A DNA stretch of 64,000 nt, taken from positions 1,674,001 to 1,738,000 of the forward strand of contig NZ_CP090978.1 in assembly GCF_021513275.1 (NCBI RefSeq), written 5' to 3'. The notes beneath the pieces are model-generated. The model was not told the DNA's origin. It made no database searches and worked only from the letters and a program-made list of their open reading frames with translations. This DNA comes from Paenibacillus hexagrammi. GTDB taxonomy: Bacteria; Bacillota; Bacilli; Paenibacillales; NBRC-103111. How positions within the stretch are numbered: position 1 is the first letter of the stretch; each line of letters begins with the position of its first letter. Positions 9,416-19,327 of this stretch are shown piece by piece. Position numbers and translations under genes: made by a program.

Positions 9416-10314
9416 ATGAAAACGATGAGTGTGAAAAAAGTCACTGGGATCAGCGCCTGTTGGATCTTACCGGGTACGTATTTGTAGGGCTGATTAGCTT
9501 GGCCTGCTTGATCCCTTTTATTCTGATTATAAGCGGCTCCTTTACAAGTGAAGCATCGATTACAAGCGACGGCTTTCGCCTTTGGCCTAAAGAATTTTCT
9601 TTGAGTGCCTACTCGTTTGCTCTAGCTCATCCGCAGCAGTTTATCAGTTCCTATGTACTGACGATCTCGTTAACAGTTGGGGGAACCTTAATCGGGCTCT
9701 TCATATCGGCCATGGCCGCATATGTGCTGCAGCGTCAGGATTTTGAGTGGAGAAACGGATTTGCTTTCTTCTTCTACTTCACCACTCTATTTAACGGAGG
9801 GCTCGTTCCGTGGTACATTCTGATGGTCAACTATCTGCATATGAAAAATACGTTCTGGTCGCTCCTGCTGCCGCCACTGTTGAACGTCTTCTATATCATC
9901 ATCCTTCGAACTTTCCTGCGCAGTATTCCTGATGCGATTACTGAATCGGCGAAGATTGACGGGGCGGGGGACTTCACGATTTTCGTCCGCTTGATTCTGC
10001 CGCTGGCCAAGCCTGGTCTTGCTACAATTGGATTGTTCACAGCACTTAATTATTGGAATGATTGGTTTAACTCTCTCTTGTTCGTACAGGATGAGTCCTT
10101 ATACACGCTCCAGTACCTTCTATATAAAATGCTAGGCAATCTGGAGGGTATCCGCAAGGTCATGGCGATCTCCGGTATGCATGTAGCCGACCTGCCTGGA
10201 GAAAGCTTGAAGATGGCGCTCGCCATTCTCGTAACAGGTCCGATCGTGTTCCTGTATCCGTTCGTTCAACGTTATTTTGTACAAGGCTTAACCGTAGGCT
10301 CTGTGAAAGGGTAA
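9416..10314 (+). CDS. Carbohydrate ABC transporter permease (second subunit), probable N-terminal frameshift
   Basis: Second membrane subunit of the importer, with about six helices and the EAA loop ITESAKIDGAGDFTIF; it ends in the family-typical QGLTVGSVKG. The main frame is open from TTG 9412, but that codon touches the ribosome binding site GAGGTG. ATG 9416 is properly spaced and encodes MKTMSVKK, a usual start for this family, but in another frame. One missing base in the A6 run (9434-9439) or GGG (9446-9448) joins the two frames to give 299 residues. Gene identity is secure; the first ten residues are not. Confidence 0.88.
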
Positions 10315-10429
10315 CCCCGGGTTAGCCGGACAGAATGATGATATAATGAATCTTTATCAACATGCTGCCTGGGGAAACCGGTTATCATAAAGGCTTTATT
10401 CATTCATTTCATAAAAGGGGAGACACACC

Positions 10430-11988
10430 ATGCAAATCATGAAGAAAAGATTAGTAACGCTTGGATTGGTATCGCTCGTTACAGTGGCAAGTGTATTGTC
10501 AGGCTGCAGCAAGGGTAGCGAATCAGCCAGTCCTGCGCCGGACCAATCGGCGGCTCCGCAAGCAAGCGCTTCCGCTTCCGGCGGCATCGATACCAGCAAA
10601 GAAGTAAAGTTGAAAACCGTCTTGCTTGGCTCCAAACCGAAAGATTTTGACGAAGTTTACGCGGAAGTCAACAAGATCATGAAGCAAAAAATCAATGCAA
10701 CGCTGGATGTAAGCTTTTGGACTGGGGCGAGTACCAGCAGAAATATCCGCTGATGTTCGCGGCTAATGAAGACTTCGATCTTGTATTCTCTGCTACTTGG
10801 TCCTACTACGCACAACAGTCCGTGAAGAACGGCTATATGGAACTGACCGAGGACATGCTGAAGAAGTATGCGCCAAAGACATGGGCGGAAGAGCCAAAGG
10901 TCGCTTGGGAGCAGGCGAAAGTAAACGGCAAGATCTACATGGTTCCGCAAAATAACTTCGAGTACAGCTATCACATGATCGGAATCCGCGGAGACTTGAG
11001 AGAGAAATACAATCTGCCTGAGCTGAAAACCTATGACGATTATACGAATTACTTGAAGGTCATTGCCGAGAAAGAAAAGGGCTACACGCCTAGTATTGGC
11101 GCCAGCGAGTTCAACACGGTAGAGCTGCTTCAACCGAATGAGTGGACCTATGTCGTACCTCAGCTGCCGATTGCATATAAAGTTACGGATCCGTCCAGCG
11201 CGATTTTTAACTATGTAGAGACTCCTGAATTCGTAACCTATGCTCAAAAAATGTACGACACGCAAAAGAGCGGTGCATGGGCTCGCGACGTTATCGCCTC
11301 CAAAATTGATAAACAGCAAGCCTTCAAGGACGGTAAGCTAGCCTCTCTGGAATGGAACCTGGGAACGCTGCTGCGTGCGAAATCCGAGCTCCAAACCACG
11401 CATCCGGATTGGAAAATGGAATTGTATGACCTGAGCGGCGATAAGAAGCGCCTTGCGAATCCGTTTATCAACAACGGTATGTCGATTCATGCAGGTTCCA
11501 AAAATGCAGAACGCGCTCTGATGGCGATTGACCTGCTGCGTTACGATCCAGAAATTCACGATCTGACGAACTATGGTATTAAAGGCAAGCACTACGAAGC
11601 GATCGGCGACGATCAGTTCAAACCGCTTCCTGCTTCCAAAGACTTCCCGCCTGCCGGCACATGCCCTTGGGGTTGGAACTCGCTGCATGAGCGTCTGGAT
11701 TCCACTGTAGCTGAGGAAACAGCGAAATTCACAAATAATTGGAAACAAACAGTAACAGTCAACCACCCGCTTGAAACCTTCACATTCGACGATTCCAAAG
11801 TGAAAAATGAAGTAGCGGCTGTCAGCAACGTGATGGATGCGTTCGGCAAACCGATTTTCTACGGATTGGTCGATCCTAATGATGCAAGCCATGGTGTGAA
11901 AGTATTTAATGAGAAATTAAAGCAAGCCGGCATTGATAAAATCATTGCTGAGATGCAAAATCAAGCCAATCCGCTTCTGAAAAAGTAA
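10430..11988 (+). pseudogene. Solute-binding lipoprotein (DUF3502 type), frameshifted
   Basis: Extracellular substrate-binding lipoprotein of the sugar importer. It has a lipobox signal (VASVLSGCSKGS), a Ser/Ala/Pro-rich linker, then an SBP_bac_1-like fold ending in a DUF3502-type region (KVKNEVAAVSNVMDAFGKPI). The frame breaks in the TTTT at 10715-10718: NATLDVSF is followed in the next frame by LDWGEYQQKYPLMF, the expected continuation. Adding one T gives 519 residues. The start ATG 10430 has GGGGAG seven bases upstream. Unlike the Bacillus gan operon, the binding protein gene comes after the permeases. A sequencing indel is the simplest explanation of the break. Confidence 0.87.
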
Positions 11989-12007
11989 TTGGAAATAGCC
12001 TGACTGT

Positions 12008-12040
12008 TGAACCGCCTTATGCCTCGGCTGGGGCGGTTCA
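12008..12040 (+). other. Stem-loop between binding protein and galactanase genes
   Basis: TGAACCGCC (12008-12016) pairs with GGCGGTTCA (12032-12040). No T run follows, so it is more likely an mRNA-stabilising or processing hairpin than an intrinsic terminator. Confidence 0.55.
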
Positions 12041-12069
12041 GCATGTGCAGGTATGGCAACTGGCCTAAG

Positions 12070-12083
12070 TGGAAGCGCTTCCA
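12070..12083. promoter_or_regulatory. cre-like CcpA operator before the galactanase gene
   Basis: TGGAAGCGCTTCCA is a perfect 14-bp palindrome matching the Bacillus cre consensus TGWAANCGNTNWCA at all but position 3. It lies 30 bp upstream of the GH53 start. Catabolite control of the hydrolase genes is the likely role; a dedicated LacI-type repressor would be the alternative. Confidence 0.55.
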
Positions 12084-12112
12084 AATTGTAAAACGAAAGG
12101 ATATGAGAATCC

Positions 12113-15100
12113 ATGAAAAAGCTATTCGCAAGTGTCTTAGCTTCCTTACTGGTAGGAACAGCTTTGCCTGCGGCTGTCTTGGCTGATGAAGCAGGACCTG
12201 TATACGGCGATATCCACATCAATCCCATCGAAGGAATGAACTCGGATTTCATCAAGGGCGCCGATGTGTCCATGCTGAAGCAGATTGAGATCAGCGGGGG
12301 CAAGTTCTATGATAACGGCGTGGAGAAGGACGCGCTGCAGATTCTGAAGGATCACGGCGTCAACTGGGTGCGGCTGCGCGTGTGGAACAACCCTGTCGAT
12401 GCCAACGGCAAGCCGCTGGGTGGCGGTAATAACGATAAAGCGAGAACCATCGAAATCGCGAAGAGAGCGAAGGATCTAGGGCTTAAGGTGCTGCTTGATT
12501 TCCATTACAGCGACTTTTGGGCGGATCCTAGCAAGCAGAATAAGCCTGCGGCTTGGGTTGGCTTAAATACAGAGCAGCTGCAGCAAGCGCTCTACGATTA
12601 TACGGCGGACGTTGTCAGCGGAATGCGCGATAACGGGGCCATGCCCGATATGGTGCAGATCGGAAACGAGACGAACAGCGGCATGGTATGGCCCGATGGG
12701 CAAACGTCGGGCAGCGGCGGCTATGACGGCTGGGCGAATCTCGTGAAGCAAGGCGTGCAGGCCGTTCGGGATAACGATCCGAATAACGGTGACCCGGCGC
12801 TCCGCACGAAAATCATGATTCATCTGGCTGACGGTGGAGATAACGCGCTGTATCGACGCAATTTTGATCAATTGACCGCCCGCAATGTTGATTTCGATAT
12901 CATTGGCTTCTCCTATTATCCATATTGGCACGGAACGATGCAGCAGCTGAAAGCGAACATGGAGGATATTGGCGCTAGATATCATAAGCAAGTGCTTGTA
13001 GCAGAGAATGCGTATGCGTATACGCTGGACGATGCTGATCAATTTTCCAACAATTTCGGACCGTCCCAAGAACAGCTTGGCGGCTACAAAGCGACCATTC
13101 AGGGACAAGCGCAGGAGGTTCATGATGTTATGGACACCGTGGCCCATGTCTCCGGGGGCTTAGGTGTGTTTTACTGGGAGCCTGACTGGATTCCGGTAAA
13201 AGGCGCAGAGTGGAGCTCCGCAGACGGCGAGGGCAACGGCTGGGAGAATCAGGCGATGTTCGATTTTAACGGCAATGCGCTTCCTTCGCTGGATGTGTTC
13301 AACCGAGTATCCGACTCGTCCTCAGGCCAGCCTTTTGTTGCAACCGCTACGACGGTTCAACCGGTGGATATTCATATGAGTGTAGGCGGCACGCTGCTGT
13401 TACCAGACAAAGTGAGGGTTGAATTTACGGACGATTCCGTGAGAAGCTTGCCTGTTGAATGGCAGCAGCCGAACACGGATGATTTGAAGCATCCTGGGAC
13501 TGTAACGCTTCAGGGCACGATCGATGGCGCTGCTTTACCGGCAACAGCCGTCATTACGGTGCAAGGTGCTACCAATTATGTGAGCAATGCGGGCTTTGAG
13601 CTGGGGGACGGCAGCAGTTGGACGATCGAAGGCGACAGCAATGCCGTCAAAGTCGTATCCGATAGCGCTAACGCTCACAACAGTGAGTACGCTCTGCATT
13701 ACTCATTGAATCAGGATATGCCGTTTACCGTATCTCAAAAGATTACCGGACTGAAAAACGGCACCTATACGCTGAAAGCTTGGTCGCAAGGCGGGGGTGG
13801 CGAGAACAGCCTAAAGCTCTTTGCAAACGGCTATGGCGGTAAAGAAAAGACGGCCGATATCGTGAATACGGGATGGGTTCAGTGGAAGCATCCTGAGATT
13901 ACGAATATTGAAGTGACCAACGGCGAAATCACCATTGGTGTACAAGCGGACGGGAAGAACGGCAACTGGGGAAATATCGATGACTTCGAGCTGTACACCG
14001 ATTCGACGGAAATGACAATTACAGCCCCGGACAGTGTAAAGAAAGGGCAGCAATTTATGGTACAGGTTGGAAATAACGGTCTTGTAGATACTCTCTATGC
14101 GCAGGATTTCAAGCTGCAATATGATCCGGCTGCGATGGATTTCGTGTCAGCTCAGAGCGCAGATGCCAAGACGCTGCTGCTGGCCAATGAGCCGGTTGGA
14201 AGCGGCATGCAGCGCTTTATCGTGGCTCATGATGGAGGTAAGTCAACCGACACCGGAACCTTGAATCTGACGTTTCAAGCCAAGTCAGTGACCGATGCGA
14301 CGTATGGAGACATCCGCATTCTTAGTGCCGAATGGGGTGGAACTCCTGGGTCTGCTCTCGTTGAGCCTGCTCTTTTAGGATCGAAGCGAATTGCTGTGAC
14401 GAATGCAAGCAATGGCGGAAACAAGAGTTCAGGAAGAGGTGGTGCTTCAAGCTCGAGCACAGAGAAGAAGGTAGAAAAAGGGGTTAACGGTTCCATCAAG
14501 GTTACGCAGAAGCCTACGCTGCAGGCGAACAAAATGGCTATGGCCGCCATCAGCGCGGATGATTGGAAGCAGTTGATCGAAGCAGGATCGAATTCAAATA
14601 GTGCGATTACATTGAGCATAGACGCGATCGATGGAGCGGAGGGCTACGCGCAAAGCTTGCCAGCAAGTGTTCTTCAAGCTGCAGGAAGCGGTCAATCCAT
14701 AACGATCAACACTCCTTTAGGATCGGTTACGGTTCCTGCCGACATGCTGCTTAGCCAGCACTTGTCCGGAAGCGACCAGGTTGTGATCCGCATCGGTAAA
14801 GTTAACACGGCATCCTTCGGCGAGTCACTGAAGAATCAATTAGGTAATAAGCCGGTCGTTGACCTGAGCTTACAAGCATCTGGTAAAACGATTGCCTGGA
14901 ACAATGCTGATACACCTGTGACCGCAGCTATTCCGTACACGCCTACGGCTGAGGAACTGCAGCATCCCAATCACCTGACGGTTTGGTATATCAATGATAA
15001 AGGTAAGGCAGAGGCTATTCCGAACGCAGCATATGATGCCGAGAGTAATAGCGTTGTGTTTACTACCCATCATTTTAGCAACTATGCAGTAGCTTATGTG

Positions 15101-15652
15101 GAGCGATCCTTTGCCGATTTGTCCGGATATGATTGGGCGAAGCAAGCCGTCGAATCCCTAGCTTCCAAGGGGATTACGAATGGAACTTCCGAGACGAGCT
15201 TTAGTCCTCAATCCTCCGTTACACGTGCTGATTTCCTGGTCATGCTTATGCGGGCACTTGGTTTAAGCGCCTCGGTGGATGCTAATTTTACAGATGTGAA
15301 GCAAGGAGTCTACTATTACGAAGCAGTTGGGGCAGCCAAGAAGCTTGGCATTGCTGCTGGATATGAAGACGGTACGTTTGCTCCGAATGCTCCAATCAGC
15401 AGGGAAGACTTGATGGTGCTCACAGCAAGAGCGCTTAAGCTGAGTAAGAACTGGAATCCGCAGACGGATGCTTCTACTGTCCTGAAGTCCTATGAGGATG
15501 CTTCGGCCATTCAGCCGTATGCAGTTCAAGCTATTGCTGCTCTGATTCAAAGCGGCGTAGTAAGCGGCAACGGTACCGGTTTGGCACCGCAAGCCGATAC
15601 AAGTAGAGCGGAAACAGCCGTGATCATCTATCGGGCATTGCAATTGAAATAG
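12113..15652 (+). CDS. S-layer anchored GH53 endo-beta-1,4-galactanase with CBM61 and cohesin-like module
   Basis: Secreted endo-galactanase that cuts beta-1,4-galactan side chains of pectin. Order: signal peptide 1-24; GH53 barrel about 40-395 with acid/base Glu186 (QIGNETNSG) and nucleophile Glu298 (VAENAYAY); Ig-like Big_4 about 408-480; CBM61 galactan-binding module about 485-630; cohesin-like module about 632-762 (LYAQDFKLQYDPAAMDFVS); Ser/Gly-rich linker; an unassigned region about 790-990; three SLH repeats about 1000-1179 that bind secondary wall polymer. It is therefore both enzyme and potential surface scaffold: the next gene product and the 2276-residue protein both carry dockerins. 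The ATG follows GAAAGGATATG. Catalytic identity is strong; cohesin function is inferred. Confidence 0.93.
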   Translation: MKKLFASVLASLLVGTALPAAVLADEAGPVYGDIHINPIEGMNSDFIKGADVSMLKQIEISGGKFYDNGVEKDALQILKDHGVNWVRLRVWNNPVDANGKPLGGGNNDKARTIEIAKRAKDLGLKVLLDFHYSDFWADPSKQNKPAAWVGLNTEQLQQALYDYTADVVSGMRDNGAMPDMVQIGNETNSGMVWPDGQTSGSGGYDGWANLVKQGVQAVRDNDPNNGDPALRTKIMIHLADGGDNALYRRNFDQLTARNVDFDIIGFSYYPYWHGTMQQLKANMEDIGARYHKQVLVAENAYAYTLDDADQFSNNFGPSQEQLGGYKATIQGQAQEVHDVMDTVAHVSGGLGVFYWEPDWIPVKGAEWSSADGEGNGWENQAMFDFNGNALPSLDVFNRVSDSSSGQPFVATATTVQPVDIHMSVGGTLLLPDKVRVEFTDDSVRSLPVEWQQPNTDDLKHPGTVTLQGTIDGAALPATAVITVQGATNYVSNAGFELGDGSSWTIEGDSNAVKVVSDSANAHNSEYALHYSLNQDMPFTVSQKITGLKNGTYTLKAWSQGGGGENSLKLFANGYGGKEKTADIVNTGWVQWKHPEITNIEVTNGEITIGVQADGKNGNWGNIDDFELYTDSTEMTITAPDSVKKGQQFMVQVGNNGLVDTLYAQDFKLQYDPAAMDFVSAQSADAKTLLLANEPVGSGMQRFIVAHDGGKSTDTGTLNLTFQAKSVTDATYGDIRILSAEWGGTPGSALVEPALLGSKRIAVTNASNGGNKSSGRGGASSSSTEKKVEKGVNGSIKVTQKPTLQANKMAMAAISADDWKQLIEAGSNSNSAITLSIDAIDGAEGYAQSLPASVLQAAGSGQSITINTPLGSVTVPADMLLSQHLSGSDQVVIRIGKVNTASFGESLKNQLGNKPVVDLSLQASGKTIAWNNADTPVTAAIPYTPTAEELQHPNHLTVWYINDKGKAEAIPNAAYDAESNSVVFTTHHFSNYAVAYVERSFADLSGYDWAKQAVESLASKGITNGTSETSFSPQSSVTRADFLVMLMRALGLSASVDANFTDVKQGVYYYEAVGAAKKLGIAAGYEDGTFAPNAPISREDLMVLTARALKLSKNWNPQTDASTVLKSYEDASAIQPYAVQAIAALIQSGVVSGNGTGLAPQADTSRAETAVIIYRALQLK

Positions 15653-15666
15653 GGGAGGGTCTAAGT

Positions 15667-16638
15667 ATGAGAAGCGTTAGAGTTAAAATGAAACGTAAAT
15701 CGGGCATCCTCGCAGTGAGTCTGCTTGCCTTTAGCCTTGTGGCAGGAGGCGTCGGCGTATCAGCGAATGAGCCTGTCAACTATGTGCAAAACCCCGGATT
15801 TGAGGATTCGAATTCGAATGCCTGGGTGTTTCAAGACATCTCAGGAGCTGCCACGATTAATGGCAATAACACGCACGCCGGGTCCAAGGCGCTGAATTAT
15901 TGGCTGGGTTCACCTTTCGAATTTACCGTTTCCCAGACAATAACCGGTCTTCCTGACGGCAGATATTCCGTATCCGCATCTGTAGAAGGCGGGGGCGGGG
16001 AGTCGGAAGCGCAGCTGTTTGCCAAAGATTTTGGCGGAGCGGAGCTGACTTCCGATTACACCAATACAGGCTGGGCAGTTTGGAGTCAGCCGCAGATTAC
16101 GCATATTAACGTCGTGAACGGACAGTGCACGATCGGCTTCCATATCAAGGGCAACAGCGGCAATTGGGGTTCCATGGACGATGTGGTGCTGACGCGAATC
16201 GGCGAATTGGAGACGGACGCGGTGCCACTCACGATCAATCCGATTGAAGTGGATGCTTTCGTTCATGACGTTCCGAGTCTGCCAAGTGTTATCAAAGCGG
16301 TGTACGCAGACGATCAGTCCGCGATCCGTACACCGGTTCAGTGGGAAGCGATGGACAGCTCCACCTTTGCTTCGCCTGGAACGTTTACAGTACAGGGAAG
16401 TGCGGAAGGCTTCGGACAGCCGGTGACGGCTACGGTTCATGTTACTTATAAGCCGATCGATTTGAACGGGGATTCGGTCGTCAATGCACTAGATCTTGCC
16501 TGGGCGACTTATGCCCTGCATGCCCACATTGGTGATGCAAAATGGGACGAAGTGAAAGCGGCGGATATCAACAACGATGGAGTTATTGATCAAGCTGACC
16601 TGGGACTTATTGTCGCTGGGATGGTAAGCGCACCTTAA
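15667..16638 (+). CDS. Secreted CBM61-dockerin protein without catalytic domain
   Basis: A secreted non-enzymatic protein. Signal peptide about 1-33, then a CBM61-like galactan-binding module (about 38-183) closely resembling that of the preceding galactanase (QTITGL, GGGGES, FAKDFGG, NTGWAVW). A Big_4 Ig-like module (about 190-258) and a C-terminal type I dockerin (about 262-323) follow. The dockerin has two calcium-binding loops: DLNGDSVVNALDL and DINNDGVIDQADL. It would tether a galactan-binding module to a cohesin, plausibly the one in the galactanase or in the large GH43 protein. The gene lies 14 bp after the galactanase with a GGGAGG site, so it is co-transcribed. Domain calls are firm; the partner is inferred. 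Confidence 0.88.
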   Translation: MRSVRVKMKRKSGILAVSLLAFSLVAGGVGVSANEPVNYVQNPGFEDSNSNAWVFQDISGAATINGNNTHAGSKALNYWLGSPFEFTVSQTITGLPDGRYSVSASVEGGGGESEAQLFAKDFGGAELTSDYTNTGWAVWSQPQITHINVVNGQCTIGFHIKGNSGNWGSMDDVVLTRIGELETDAVPLTINPIEVDAFVHDVPSLPSVIKAVYADDQSAIRTPVQWEAMDSSTFASPGTFTVQGSAEGFGQPVTATVHVTYKPIDLNGDSVVNALDLAWATYALHAHIGDAKWDEVKAADINNDGVIDQADLGLIVAGMVSAP

Positions 16639-16894
16639 AGGTTATAAAGGAAGACCATTCGGTATAACAAGCCGGATTAAACTCTTGATAAAGCGGGAGT
16701 GAAGAGCTCAGTAGTTTTCGGAGAAGCGAAGCGGTTGCCTTTGACAGTTTTGTTATCACCTTTACAGCTTTTATTTAAATCGAATAACAATATGTCAACA
16801 GCAATCGGAGAAAAGCTACTGAAGCTCGTAACGGACCTAGCTTTATCTAGAAGAAAGAACATCCGGCAATTAGACCGGATGTTCTTCCTATTTC
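16639..16894 (+). other. Intergenic region with hairpin before the beta-galactosidase gene
   Basis: No convincing gene. It holds a perfect 12-bp stem, AAGAACATCCGG (16855-16866) with CCGGATGTTCTT (16875-16886), followed by TCCTATTT, a weak terminator or processing hairpin. An 83-codon open frame from GTG 16699 has no spaced ribosome binding site and no family features. Confidence 0.5.
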
Positions 16895-16920
16895 TACAGA
16901 GAATCGATATTTTATCGGGT
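16895..16920. promoter_or_regulatory. Dyad element in front of beta-galactosidase gene (copy 2)
   Basis: Second copy of the element at 8376-8401, again with CGATA-TTT-TATCG, 67 bp before GTG 16988. It marks a separate, probably co-regulated promoter for the GH42 gene downstream of the hairpin. Confidence 0.6.
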
Positions 16921-16987
16921 AACGGCGGACCGCTCACACTGGTACAATAGGGGTGCATGACTTAGACACGTAAAGGTGGTTATCCGA

Positions 16988-19051
16988 GTGAAGAAATTCT
17001 CACCTATTCATCCGAAAGTGACAGGCTTCCTGCATGGAGCTGACTATAATCCCGACCAATGGCAAAAGTATCCGCACATCTTGGAAGAAGATATCCGGCT
17101 CATGAAGCTGGCCAAATGCAACGTCATGTCCGTTGCGATCTTCGGCTGGTCGGCGCTGGAGCCGGAAGAAGGGCGGTTTACATTTGAGTGGCTGGACAAT
17201 GTACTTGATCGATTCGCGCAAAACGGCATCTACGCATTCCTTGCGACTCCAAGCGGAGCAAGACCTGCATGGATGTCGGCCAAATACCCCGAGGTGCTGC
17301 GGGCAGCGCCTAACCGGGTGCGCAATCTTCACGGGCAGCGGCACAATCACTGCTACACGTCTCCCGTGTATCGTGAGAAAGTAACAATCATGAACAGCAA
17401 GCTGGCCGAAAGGTACTCGTCCCACCCTGCCGTCATCGGCTGGCATATCTCCAATGAATATGGCGGAGATTGCCACTGTGATTTTTGCCAGGATGCTTTT
17501 CGAGGCTGGTTGAAGAACAAGTACGGTTCCTTGGAAGTGCTCAACGATGCCTGGTGGACGAGCTTCTGGAGCCATACGATTACCGATTGGTCGCAGATCG
17601 AATCGCCTGCACCGCACGGAGAGAGCATGGTACATGCGATGAATCTGGACTGGAAGCGGTTTGTCACCGATCAAACGGTCGATTTTTGCAATCATGAGAT
17701 TGGGCCGCTTAAGGCTGTGAACCCGCAGCTGCCGGTGACGACCAACTTTATGGAAGGATTCGAGGGGCTTAATTATTGGAAATTTAGCAATGTACTTGAT
17801 TTTATCTCCTGGGATGCTTATCCGACTTGGCATGACAAAGATGATGAGAGTGATTTAGCGGCATGGTTCGCGCTCAATCATGATTTGTTCCGTTCTTTGA
17901 AAAAGGGCCAGCCGTTTCTTCTAATGGAAAGCACGCCAAGCTTGACGAACTGGCAGGAGGTCAGCAAGCTGAAAAAGCCGGGTATGCACCTGCTTTCCTC
18001 CATACAAGCTGTGGCCCATGGCTCGGATTCGGTTCAGTATTTCCAATGGCGCAAGAGCAGGGGCTCTAGCGAAAAGCTTCACGGCGCTGTGGTTGACCAT
18101 GCCGGTCACGAGCATACCCGCGTATTTCGCGATGTGACGGAGGTAGGAGAGACACTTGAGCAGCTAAGCGAAGTGCTGGGTACGTCTGTTAGCCCGGAAG
18201 TTGCGCTGATTTTTGACTGGGAAAATCGCTGGGCGGTTAAGGATTCCCAAGGCCCGCGTAATATCGGCATCAAGTATGAGGAAACGGTGCGTCAGTTCTA
18301 CAAGCCGCTTTGGAAGCGGGGAGTTCCGGTTGATATCATCGATATGGAGTGCGACTTCTCCTCGTACAAGGTCTTGCTGGCACCTATGCTGTATATGGTA
18401 AGACCCGGTGTAGCCGAACGGATCGAACGTTTTGTGGAAAATGGCGGTACCTTTGTCGCCACCTACTGGTCGGGCATCGTGGATGAGAACGATCTGTGCT
18501 TCCTCGGAGGCTTCCCCGGACCGCTGCGCAAGACGCTGGGCATTTGGTCTGAAGAAATCGACGGGCTGCATGACGGGCAAGTGAACGGTGTGAAGTGGAA
18601 CGAGGACAATAGCCTGCACATTCAAGGAACTTTTGAAGCCAGAGAGCTGTGTGACCTGATCCATTTAGAGGGAGCTGAGGCGCTTGCCGCCTACACAAGT
18701 GATTTTTATGCAGGACGTCCTGCTTTGACGGTAAATCGTCTTGGAAAAGGTAAAGCTTACTACATCGCAAGCAGGAACGACGAACAGTTTCAGCAGGCAA
18801 TGATGGATGCGCTTGTTAATGAAGCTGGCGTTGCGCGAGTCATCGAATCTGCACTCCCGAATGGAGTTACTGCACAGTTGAGGTCAGACGGAACGAACGA
18901 CTATGTGTTTTTGCTGAATTTTAGCAATGAAGTGGTTGAGGTTAATCTTGACTCGTGTACGTATGTGAATCTGCTGACGAGTGAATCTGTTCCAGGATCG
19001 GTAGACTTGAAGCCTTACGGAGTTCAAATTCTGAAGCGAGAAGCAAAGTAA
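16988..19051 (+). CDS. GH42 beta-galactosidase
   Basis: Cytoplasmic beta-galactosidase (no signal peptide, 687 aa, normal length) that would split imported galacto-oligosaccharides. The N-terminal GH42 barrel has acid/base Glu157 in HISNEYGG and nucleophile Glu314 in LLMESTPS. A zinc-type cysteine cluster, GDCHCDFCQ, lies directly after the first motif, as in GH42 enzymes such as the Thermus one. The trimerisation domain and a small C-terminal beta domain follow. The start is GTG 16988 with AAAGGTGG eight bases upstream; the in-frame GTG 16976 lies inside that site. It follows the galactanase and transporter genes, fitting a GanA-like role in galactan use. Confidence 0.94.
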   Translation: MKKFSPIHPKVTGFLHGADYNPDQWQKYPHILEEDIRLMKLAKCNVMSVAIFGWSALEPEEGRFTFEWLDNVLDRFAQNGIYAFLATPSGARPAWMSAKYPEVLRAAPNRVRNLHGQRHNHCYTSPVYREKVTIMNSKLAERYSSHPAVIGWHISNEYGGDCHCDFCQDAFRGWLKNKYGSLEVLNDAWWTSFWSHTITDWSQIESPAPHGESMVHAMNLDWKRFVTDQTVDFCNHEIGPLKAVNPQLPVTTNFMEGFEGLNYWKFSNVLDFISWDAYPTWHDKDDESDLAAWFALNHDLFRSLKKGQPFLLMESTPSLTNWQEVSKLKKPGMHLLSSIQAVAHGSDSVQYFQWRKSRGSSEKLHGAVVDHAGHEHTRVFRDVTEVGETLEQLSEVLGTSVSPEVALIFDWENRWAVKDSQGPRNIGIKYEETVRQFYKPLWKRGVPVDIIDMECDFSSYKVLLAPMLYMVRPGVAERIERFVENGGTFVATYWSGIVDENDLCFLGGFPGPLRKTLGIWSEEIDGLHDGQVNGVKWNEDNSLHIQGTFEARELCDLIHLEGAEALAAYTSDFYAGRPALTVNRLGKGKAYYIASRNDEQFQQAMMDALVNEAGVARVIESALPNGVTAQLRSDGTNDYVFLLNFSNEVVEVNLDSCTYVNLLTSESVPGSVDLKPYGVQILKREAK

Positions 19052-19057
19052 GCGTGG

Positions 19058-19087
19058 TGAGACGCCTTTGATCGGGCGTCTTTTCTT
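19058..19087 (+). terminator. Terminator after beta-galactosidase gene
   Basis: GACGCC (19061-19066) pairs with GGCGTC (19075-19080), followed by TTTTCTT. Confidence 0.7.
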
Positions 19088-19133
19088 AATTCTGCTTCTA
19101 TGATTGGATAGATACAAAACGGAACATATATGG

Positions 19134-19163
19134 AAAAGAGTGGCGGATTCCGCCCTCTTTTTT
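19134..19163 (+). terminator. Second terminator-like hairpin
   Basis: AAAAGAGTGGCGG folds back on CCGCCCTCTTTTTT with a two-base loop. It isolates the next gene from upstream transcription. The 165 bp that follow hold its promoter region, in which no clear sigma-A box pair could be fixed. Confidence 0.75.
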
Positions 19164-19327
19164 CATTTTTATAGCTGTATGTCCCCGATGAATGGCGGAA
19201 TAGTATAAAAAATGCGAGATTTTTCTAAATACGAAGTCAGATTAATGATACATAATGTAACTGTTGATACAATCAGGAGAGGAGGGCAGTCGCGCTTCAC
19301 ATACAACTATAAATGGGAGGAAACCAA

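Noticed and set aside
10657-11319. 220-codon minus-strand open frame
   Set aside because: Antisense to the solute-binding protein gene, which has conserved sequence in both of its frames here.
12563-13147. 194-codon minus-strand open frame
   Set aside because: Antisense to the GH53 catalytic domain, including both catalytic Glu codons.
16699-16950. 83-codon plus-strand open frame before the GH42 gene
   Set aside because: GTG start has no spaced ribosome binding site, and the frame runs through a hairpin and the conserved dyad element.
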